Source of the DNA: JAFNGF01 sp964567045
Lineage (GTDB): Bacteria; Planctomycetota; Phycisphaerae; Sedimentisphaerales; Anaerobacaceae
DNA length: 9,111 bases
Direction of reading: 5' to 3'
NCBI GenBank assembly: GCA_964567045.1
Contig: CAZMLE010000117.1
Location: 1 to 9,111, forward strand
The notes under the pieces were generated by a model, which saw only the letters and a program-made list of their open reading frames with translations, made no database searches and was not told where the DNA came from. The position numbers were made by a program, and so were the translations under genes. Shown here one piece after another: positions 4,429-9,111 of the stretch; the stretch's first letter is position 1, and each line of letters begins with the position of its first letter.

Positions 4429-5717
4429 GCTGCCATAAAGTAGTAATTGGTGATTCGCGGCGGATGGCCGAGGTAAACGATGAGTCGGTGCATCTGATCG
4501 TCACTTCGCCGCCGTACTGGCAGCTCAAAGACTACGGACCAAAAAAGCAGATCGGCTACAACGACAGCTACCAGGATTATATCAACAACCTGAATTTGGT
4601 GTGGAAAGAGTGCCATCGCGTACTTCATAAAGGCTGCCGGCTGTGCATCAATATCGGCGACCAATTCGCCCGATCTGTATATTATGGCAGGTATAAGGTA
4701 ATCCCTATTCGCACCGAGATTATAAAGTTCTGCGAGACGATGGGCTTGGACTATATGGGGGCAATCATCTGGCAAAAAGTTACTACCTGCAATACCACCG
4801 GCGGCGCAACGATAATGGGCTCTTTTCCATACCCGCGTAACGGCATCATCAAGCTGGACTACGAATTCATATTGATATTCAAAAAGCTCGGAGAACCGCC
4901 GAGGGTCTCAAAAGAGGCCAAAGAAAAATCCAGGCTCTCCGGCGAAGAATGGAACGAGTATTTCTATGGGCACTGGAATTTCAGCGGCGAAAAACAAGAT
5001 AAGCACCTGGCACCGTTTCCGGAAGAACTGCCTACAAGATTGATCAAAATGTTCAGCTTCGTTGGCGACACCGTGCTGGACCCCTTCTTAGGCAGTGGCA
5101 CAACATCACTTGCGGCGCTAAAACTTTCCAGAAACTCTATGGGCTACGAGATAAATGAGGATTATTTGCCCACTATCACCGAAAGGCTCAGGCGCAGCAT
5201 CGGCATCTTCGAGAAAAACACAAGTGTGGAGGTTATTAAGGAGGCAGCCGAGTCTGTGGATTTCGGAAAAGAGATTCAAAAGCTACCTTATGTCTTCAAG
5301 GACCCCGTAGCATTTGAACGCAGGGTCGACCCAAAGCTTCTGAGGTTTGGCTCGCGGATAGATGGCCAACAGCCGCAAAGGCAGAAGTATTACACAATCA
5401 AGAAGATTGTATCACCTTGTGAACTTGTTCTGAATACAGGAGCGAAGGTGCGACTAATCGGGATCAAACCAAACGGGAAAAAGGCCGAAGGTGTCAAATT
5501 CCTGGAAAACGTAACCAAAGGCCAAAAGGTATCCCTGAAATTTGATCACATTAAGCACGAAAAAGACAATAGTCTGCTTTGCTATTTGTATCTGCAGAAC
5601 AAAACTTTTGTGAACGCTCACCTAATCAAGAACGGCATGGCCGACGTTGATACAGCACCGGATTACACAATGAAAAGCAAGTTTATTTCCTTGGCTACTC
5701 AACGGGCGGGTGTCTGA
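4425..5717 (+). CDS. Type II DNA methyltransferase (beta class, probably N4-cytosine) with C-terminal SNase-like domain
   Basis: This is the modification enzyme of a two-gene type II restriction-modification operon; it should transfer a methyl group from S-adenosylmethionine to the site cut by the next gene's product. Catalytic motif IV is TSPPYW (27-32). SPPY, rather than DPPY, favours N4-cytosine methylation, although N6-adenine is possible. SAM-binding motif I, DPFLGSGTT (219-227), follows the catalytic motif, so the order is that of the beta class. The region between (about 110-200) is the likely target-recognition part. The methyltransferase core ends near residue 265; relatives are usually about 270-320 residues, so 430 is long. 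The extension (about 324-427) resembles a staphylococcal nuclease fold with degenerate active-site positions. The gene overlaps the endonuclease start at TGATG (5715-5719), implying translational coupling. The start is chosen from AGAGG at 4410-4414. Confidence 0.88.
   Translation: MSCHKVVIGDSRRMAEVNDESVHLIVTSPPYWQLKDYGPKKQIGYNDSYQDYINNLNLVWKECHRVLHKGCRLCINIGDQFARSVYYGRYKVIPIRTEIIKFCETMGLDYMGAIIWQKVTTCNTTGGATIMGSFPYPRNGIIKLDYEFILIFKKLGEPPRVSKEAKEKSRLSGEEWNEYFYGHWNFSGEKQDKHLAPFPEELPTRLIKMFSFVGDTVLDPFLGSGTTSLAALKLSRNSMGYEINEDYLPTITERLRRSIGIFEKNTSVEVIKEAAESVDFGKEIQKLPYVFKDPVAFERRVDPKLLRFGSRIDGQQPQRQKYYTIKKIVSPCELVLNTGAKVRLIGIKPNGKKAEGVKFLENVTKGQKVSLKFDHIKHEKDNSLLCYLYLQNKTFVNAHLIKNGMADVDTAPDYTMKSKFISLATQRAGV
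5394..5705 (+). other. SNase-like (thermonuclease fold) C-terminal domain of the methyltransferase, apparently inactive
   Basis: Residues 324-427 follow the staphylococcal nuclease order: YTIKKIVSPCELVL (strands 1-2), KVRLIGIKPNG (strand 3 and active-site loop), GQKVSLKFD (strand 4), LLCYLYL and KTFVNAHLIKNGMADV (strand 5 and helix 2), then a terminal helix. Aligned by eye to SNase, R343 matches catalytic Arg35. The DxD of the calcium site reads V-S-P, Asp40 reads K, Glu43 reads G, and Arg87 falls in DNSLL and is absent. The fold would be kept but nuclease chemistry probably lost. Both fold and loss are my inference from motif spacing. Confidence 0.6.
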
Positions 5718-6325
5718 TGAAGATTAAGATAAGCCACCATGAAATAGGACCTGAGCCCGACGTAGAAGCTCCGAGCCTGCCGAAATACATTCGTGACATA
5801 CTCAACAAGGCTAACAGATGGAGCCAAGGAACCCGGCCCAAGGTGGTGGGTCAAGTCACCGATCTGTTCAAGGAGTTCCCAGGTAATACTGTGGAGGAAT
5901 GGGAATCCTGGTACCTCCAGCGAGAGCCTGATGGCATTAGCCAGGCAACAGACAGGATTCTCGAGATGGTTGAGAAGGTCAAGGATAACCTCGCGAAGCT
6001 CGATAGGCAAATGGTGGAGGACTGGACGAGGTATCTAGTGATAGTCCAGACGTTCAAAGGATTGAGGCGTCACAAGGCTGTGCTGAAAAGAGGGGCCGAT
6101 ATCGTCGAAGCGGACTACCGTATCGCCACTGCTGAGGAAGAGAAAAAGGGTATCGACGGATACATTGATGGCAAGCCTGTGTCGATAAAACCGGAAACTT
6201 ACAAGCTTCATCCAGAGCTGCGGGAGTCACTCCCGGAGGTCATCTTGTACTACCAGGAGCTTGATGACGGTATCGAAGTTGACTATTCGGCATTGACTGA
6301 GTGGAAGTCTAAAAATATTGAATGA
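5717..6325 (+). CDS. MjaI-family type II restriction endonuclease (predicted CTAG cutter)
   Basis: The 202-residue product matches the RE_MjaI family as I know it: PKYIRDILNKANRWSQGTRP (22-41) with QGTRPKVVGQ, EEWESWYL (60-67), a helical middle (75-128), and ATAEEEKKGIDGYIDGKPVSIKP (137-159). In that last block D147 and the S156-x-K158 pair have the layout of a PD-(D/E)xK catalytic core, with E141/E142 as further candidate metal ligands. The family prototype from Methanocaldococcus jannaschii cuts C^TAG, so the same site is predicted here. The length is normal for the family and the reading frame is intact. The start ATG overlaps the methyltransferase stop (TGATG) and has no strong ribosome site of its own, so expression is likely coupled to and follows that of the methyltransferase, which suits a toxic nuclease. 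There is no separate controller gene. Confidence 0.8.
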   Translation: MKIKISHHEIGPEPDVEAPSLPKYIRDILNKANRWSQGTRPKVVGQVTDLFKEFPGNTVEEWESWYLQREPDGISQATDRILEMVEKVKDNLAKLDRQMVEDWTRYLVIVQTFKGLRRHKAVLKRGADIVEADYRIATAEEEKKGIDGYIDGKPVSIKPETYKLHPELRESLPEVILYYQELDDGIEVDYSALTEWKSKNIE

Positions 6326-6363
6326 GATAGGTACAGGATTTTCTGAAGGGTGGAACACAGACT

Positions 6364-8202
6364 ATGCTCAAGAGAACGCATACTTGTGGGCGGCTTCGGC
6401 TGGAAGATGCGGGCAAAAAAGTAACATTAGCCGGTTGGGTGCACTCCTACCGCGACCACGGCAACTTAGTCTTCTTCGACCTGAGAGATAGAGAAGGCCT
6501 AACCCAACTAGTCTTCAATCCCGAAACGCAGCCGGGAATTCACAAAATCGCAAGGACCGTGCGATGCGAATGGGTAGTCGCCGCCAGCGGCCTGGTCAGG
6601 CCGCGAGGGCCGGGCTTAGAAAACCCCAAATTAGCGACAGGCCAGATCGAAGTGCGTGTCGAGCAATTAGAGATACTCAACACCGCCAAGACGCCGCCCT
6701 TTGCGATTGACGAGGCAGAAAAGACCAGCGAAGAGGTTCGGCTTGTTCATCGATATATAGACCTGCGGCGTCCGGAAATGCAGCGCAGGCTGCATAGCCG
6801 ACACCGCGTCACCAAAATAGCGCGGGACTATTTCGACCGGTTGGGCTTCTGGGAAATCGAAACGCCTATGCTGGCAAAAAGCACGCCCGAAGGCGCCAGG
6901 GATTTTCTTGTGCCCAGCAGGCTCCAGCCGAATTGCTTCTATGCGCTGCCCCAGTCGCCGCAGCTATTTAAGCAAATCCTTATGGTCAGCGGCGTAGAGA
7001 AATACTTCCAGATAGTGCGGTGTTTCCGTGACGAAGACCCGCGAGCCGACCGCCAGGCGGAATTCACCCAGATAGACGTCGAAATGAGCTTTGTGGATAC
7101 CAACGATGTCATCGGCGTTCACGAAAATCTTGTAGCGAAAATCTGGAAGGACATACTGGATGTGGATGTCACAACACCGATGCGGCGTATGTCCTACCAG
7201 GACGCAATGGCTAATTACGGTATAGATAGGCCGGATCTGCGCTTCGATTTGACGCTGAAAGATATATCCGATATTGCCAAACAAAGCACGTTCGGTGTAT
7301 TTACCTCGGTCATCGAAAAAGGCGGAGTCGTAAAGGGACTTTGTGCCCCGGCGGGCGAGAAATACTCCCGAAGTGACATCGAAAAGACCTTGACCAACTT
7401 TGTGGCCGACTACGGCGCCAAGGGTCTTAGCTGGATCAGGCTCAAAACTGAAACCTGTCCCGAGCCGGGTCGAGGGAACGGCAACCTCACGTTCATCGGC
7501 GGCCTAGGCAAACACTTCAGCCCGCAGTTGCAGCAGCAAATCGTCGAGCGCTTCGCGGCAAAAGATGGCGACCTGCTGCTGCTGGTTGCCGATAAAGAGC
7601 AAATCGCCAACAAGGCTCTTGCGCCGCTTCGCTGCAAAATTGGCCGCGACCTGAAGCTCTACGATGAGAAGAGTTTCCAGTTTGTCTGGGTGGTGGGCTT
7701 TCCGCTGTTTGAATGGAACGAGGACGAAAAACGCTACGAGTCGATGCACCATCCATTCACGGCGCCTTTGCCCGAAGATTTGGATAAGCTCGACAGCAAC
7801 CCTGCAAATGTTCGCTCGCAGGCCTACGACATTGTCGTCAACGGCTCGGAAATCGGCGGCGGCAGCATCCGTATCCACCAGCCAAAGCTGCAGCAGAAGG
7901 TCTTTGACCTGCTCAACATCTCCAGGCAGCAGGCTCAGGAGCGGTTCGGCTTTTTCCTTAAAGCCCTGGAGTACGGCGCACCGCCGCACGGCGGAATAGC
8001 GTTCGGCCTGGACAGAATCATTATGCTGCTGACAGGCACGGACAACATCAGAGATGTGATAGCGTTTCCCAAAACTCAGCGAGGCCAGTGCCTGTTGACC
8101 GATGCTCCCAGCGAAGTCGATCCGAAGCAACTGGAGGAACTCAATCTGCGAACACAAAGGCACCTCCGCGCAATCGAAGAGAAGGAAAAGGATCCCACGT
8201 AA
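6364..8202 (+). CDS. aspS: Aspartyl-tRNA synthetase, bacterial type (possibly non-discriminating)
   Basis: This class IIb synthetase charges tRNA-Asp with aspartate. It has the N-terminal OB-fold anticodon domain (about 1-105, with GWVHSYRDHG and FFDLRDREG). Class II motif 1 lies around 145-170 (LGFWEIETPML) and QSPQ at 197-200. Motif 2 is FRDEDPRADRQAEFTQ (221-236). The bacterial GAD insertion spans about 285-420, and motif 3 is GGIAFGLDRI (543-552). The length of 612 is typical (E. coli 590). AAGGG/GGTGG (6346-6353) lies 10-13 bases before the ATG. H32 and G84 align by eye with His31 and Gly82 of Pseudomonas aeruginosa AspRS, residues linked to relaxed specificity, so it may also charge tRNA-Asn for the Asp-tRNA-Asn amidotransferase route. 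It follows the restriction-modification genes by 38 bases and may be co-transcribed with them. Tandem hairpins end it. Confidence 0.96.
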   Translation: MLKRTHTCGRLRLEDAGKKVTLAGWVHSYRDHGNLVFFDLRDREGLTQLVFNPETQPGIHKIARTVRCEWVVAASGLVRPRGPGLENPKLATGQIEVRVEQLEILNTAKTPPFAIDEAEKTSEEVRLVHRYIDLRRPEMQRRLHSRHRVTKIARDYFDRLGFWEIETPMLAKSTPEGARDFLVPSRLQPNCFYALPQSPQLFKQILMVSGVEKYFQIVRCFRDEDPRADRQAEFTQIDVEMSFVDTNDVIGVHENLVAKIWKDILDVDVTTPMRRMSYQDAMANYGIDRPDLRFDLTLKDISDIAKQSTFGVFTSVIEKGGVVKGLCAPAGEKYSRSDIEKTLTNFVADYGAKGLSWIRLKTETCPEPGRGNGNLTFIGGLGKHFSPQLQQQIVERFAAKDGDLLLLVADKEQIANKALAPLRCKIGRDLKLYDEKSFQFVWVVGFPLFEWNEDEKRYESMHHPFTAPLPEDLDKLDSNPANVRSQAYDIVVNGSEIGGGSIRIHQPKLQQKVFDLLNISRQQAQERFGFFLKALEYGAPPHGGIAFGLDRIIMLLTGTDNIRDVIAFPKTQRGQCLLTDAPSEVDPKQLEELNLRTQRHLRAIEEKEKDPT

Positions 8203-8213
8203 GACGTGAAAAA

Positions 8214-8233
8214 CCCCGCGCTAAATCGCGGGC
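8214..8233 (+). terminator. First hairpin after aspS
   Basis: CCCGCG (8215-8220), loop CTAAAT, CGCGGG (8227-8232): a perfect 6-bp stem 12 bases after the stop codon. No T-tract follows. It is part of a tandem pair with the next hairpin. Confidence 0.45.
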
Positions 8234-8238
8234 CTAAA

Positions 8239-8268
8239 TATTTAGCCCCCCAATTCATTGGGGGGTTC
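8239..8268 (+). terminator. Terminator-like palindromic repeat, copy B
   Basis: CCCCCCAA (8246-8253), loop TTCA, TTGGGGGG (8258-8265), flanked by TATTTAG and TTC. It is the same 30-nt element as 970-999 with a loop change and one G-C to C-G swap that keeps the pairing. It follows aspS and the first hairpin, so it probably closes the aspS transcript. Confidence 0.6.
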
Positions 8269-8282
8269 AAAAAGGTTTTACC

Positions 8283-8290
8283 GGGGGGGG
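8283..8290 (+). repeat. G8 homopolymer tract
   Basis: Eight consecutive G bases lie 48 bases before the TTG start of the sensor gene. Such tracts are prone to slippage and to sequencing error. The run could also pair with the C6 arm of the hairpin at 8246-8251 and disrupt it. Confidence 0.5.
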
Positions 8291-8338
8291 TAGTAGTTCG
8301 TTAATCGCCAGGAGAAGCGGGCACATTGGAGTTTCACA

Positions 8339-9111
8339 TTGTTTAAGATACGATTTCATATAATAGGCCGTATCTGGCAGAAACTTCTGAAGCTTCTGCG
8401 ACTATCGCCTCTCTCGCTGGCCAAGAAGTGCCAGTTGACGTTCGGGGTGGCGGTGGTTTTCACTCTGGCGCTGGCTCTGCTTCTGCCTTACGTCTGGATG
8501 AGCCAGCTTACCAAGAAGGATTATCTCGATAGCGAACGGGCAAGAGCCGAGACGCTGCTGCTACATAACCACTTCCAGCTCAAGTTCGCCGGCCAGCCGG
8601 CTCGCTCGGCGCCGCAGACGGCCCTTGCGCCATTGGATAGCAGCGGCCTTGCCGTTGATCCAAACGACCCCCACATACGATGGATTCGCTTCGGCGGCAC
8701 CGCGAAACCGCCGGCAACATCCCGACCGGCAGCAGGGTTAACCGACCAGGAAAAAGCTATAATCGAGACTCTAAAGGCCGAGGACCCTGAGCGGGGGCGG
8801 GACGAAAAAATTGACTTTGTCAAAAGTAATGGCGTCCTTGTCAGCAACTATGTGAGGGTCTTGCGAGCTACCGACAACTGTATAAGGTGTCACAACCCTC
8901 AGGGACTCGCCGGCGCACTTTCTCGGAATGAGCCTATTGGTGCGGTTCTGGTCCAACGTCAAGCCGCCGATATCGGCAAAACGGGTCTATTAAACTGGGT
9001 CTGGATAATCGCTGCCGGCCTAATAGCCGGCACAGGCGCAATCGTGGCGTTCTATCTAATCACCCAGCGGGTAATCCTTAGCCCCATCCGGCAACTGCGG
9101 GCAATCGCAAA
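8339..9111 (+). CDS. Membrane sensor with periplasmic c-type heme domain and HAMP, 3'-truncated by the window
   Basis: The frame is open from 8297 to the window end. There is no early ATG; TTG 8339 is chosen because GGAG (8328-8331) lies 7 bases before it. The 257 visible residues hold a basic cytoplasmic N-terminus and a first membrane helix (about 33-53). A periplasmic domain follows (about 54-215) with a single CxxCH motif, CIRCH at 181-185, which would bind one covalent heme c. A second helix (about 219-241) and the beginning of a HAMP linker (ITQRVILSPIRQLRAIA, 241-257) complete the visible part. The periplasmic part resembles the Tll0287-like/DUF3365 heme domains that precede histidine kinases or methyl-accepting modules. 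The output module lies outside the window; a histidine kinase is most likely but not seen. It probably senses redox state or a diatomic gas. The gene follows aspS on the same strand but is separated from it by hairpins. Confidence 0.85.
   Translation, partial: MFKIRFHIIGRIWQKLLKLLRLSPLSLAKKCQLTFGVAVVFTLALALLLPYVWMSQLTKKDYLDSERARAETLLLHNHFQLKFAGQPARSAPQTALAPLDSSGLAVDPNDPHIRWIRFGGTAKPPATSRPAAGLTDQEKAIIETLKAEDPERGRDEKIDFVKSNGVLVSNYVRVLRATDNCIRCHNPQGLAGALSRNEPIGAVLVQRQAADIGKTGLLNWVWIIAAGLIAGTGAIVAFYLITQRVILSPIRQLRAIA

Noticed and set aside
7504..8163. Minus-strand 219-codon frame across aspS
   Set aside because: It is fully antisense to conserved synthetase motifs.
8521..8962. Minus-strand frames of 63 and 108 codons at the window end
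   Set aside because: The plus frame has a membrane, CxxCH and HAMP architecture; the minus frames have no features.
1..9111. tRNA or rRNA genes
   Set aside because: No cloverleaf with T-loop GGTTCRA-type sequence or rRNA segment was seen in the intergenic gaps.

Overview
The window looks like chromosomal DNA of a Gram-negative bacterium. The best guess is a planctomycete of the Phycisphaerae/Sedimentisphaerales type, probably known from a metagenome. This rests on overall style: moderate GC, a DUF4019 lipoprotein, a secreted FG-GAP/VCBS protein, a heme-c sensor, GC-rich hairpins in almost every gap and a bacterial-type AspRS. No marker gene proves it. All convincing genes are on the + strand.

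Layout: (1) 1-198, the probable 3' end of an unidentified gene. (2) 218-976, an unrecognised 252-residue protein whose stop codon lies inside a palindromic terminator-like repeat. (3) 977-1387, a 411-base gap with that hairpin, a perfect 13-bp inverted repeat that reads as a minus-strand intrinsic terminator (possible small RNA), two further palindromes and a -10-like box. (4) 1388-2275, cysteine synthase (cysK-like). (5) 2276-2531, a repeat-rich gap: a hairpin after cysK, a 27-nt direct repeat flanking a 7-bp tandem array, and two matched 7-3-7 hairpins. (6) 2532-3050, a DUF4019 lipoprotein, followed by an intrinsic terminator. (7) 3128-4297, an exported seven-repeat FG-GAP protein. (8) 4425-6325, a two-gene type II restriction-modification operon with its own promoter. 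(9) 6364-8202, aspS, followed by tandem hairpins and a G8 tract. (10) 8339-9111, the N-terminal part of a membrane sensor with a CxxCH heme domain, starting at TTG and cut by the window end.

The main system is the restriction-modification operon. A beta-class TSPPY methyltransferase overlaps an MjaI-family endonuclease at TGATG. The MjaI family cuts CTAG, and a by-eye scan of the window found only three CTAG sites where about 35 would be expected by chance. The methyltransferase carries a C-terminal extension that reads as a staphylococcal-nuclease-like domain in which most of the catalytic and calcium-binding positions appear to be lost. This may be a regulatory or nucleic-acid-binding add-on. 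No controller (C) protein gene is visible.

The other genes are metabolic or housekeeping (cysK, aspS) and cell-envelope or signalling genes with no clear functional link to the operon. The noncoding DNA is unusually structured. Two distant hairpins (970-999 and 8239-8268) are copies of one element and differ by a compensatory base-pair change.
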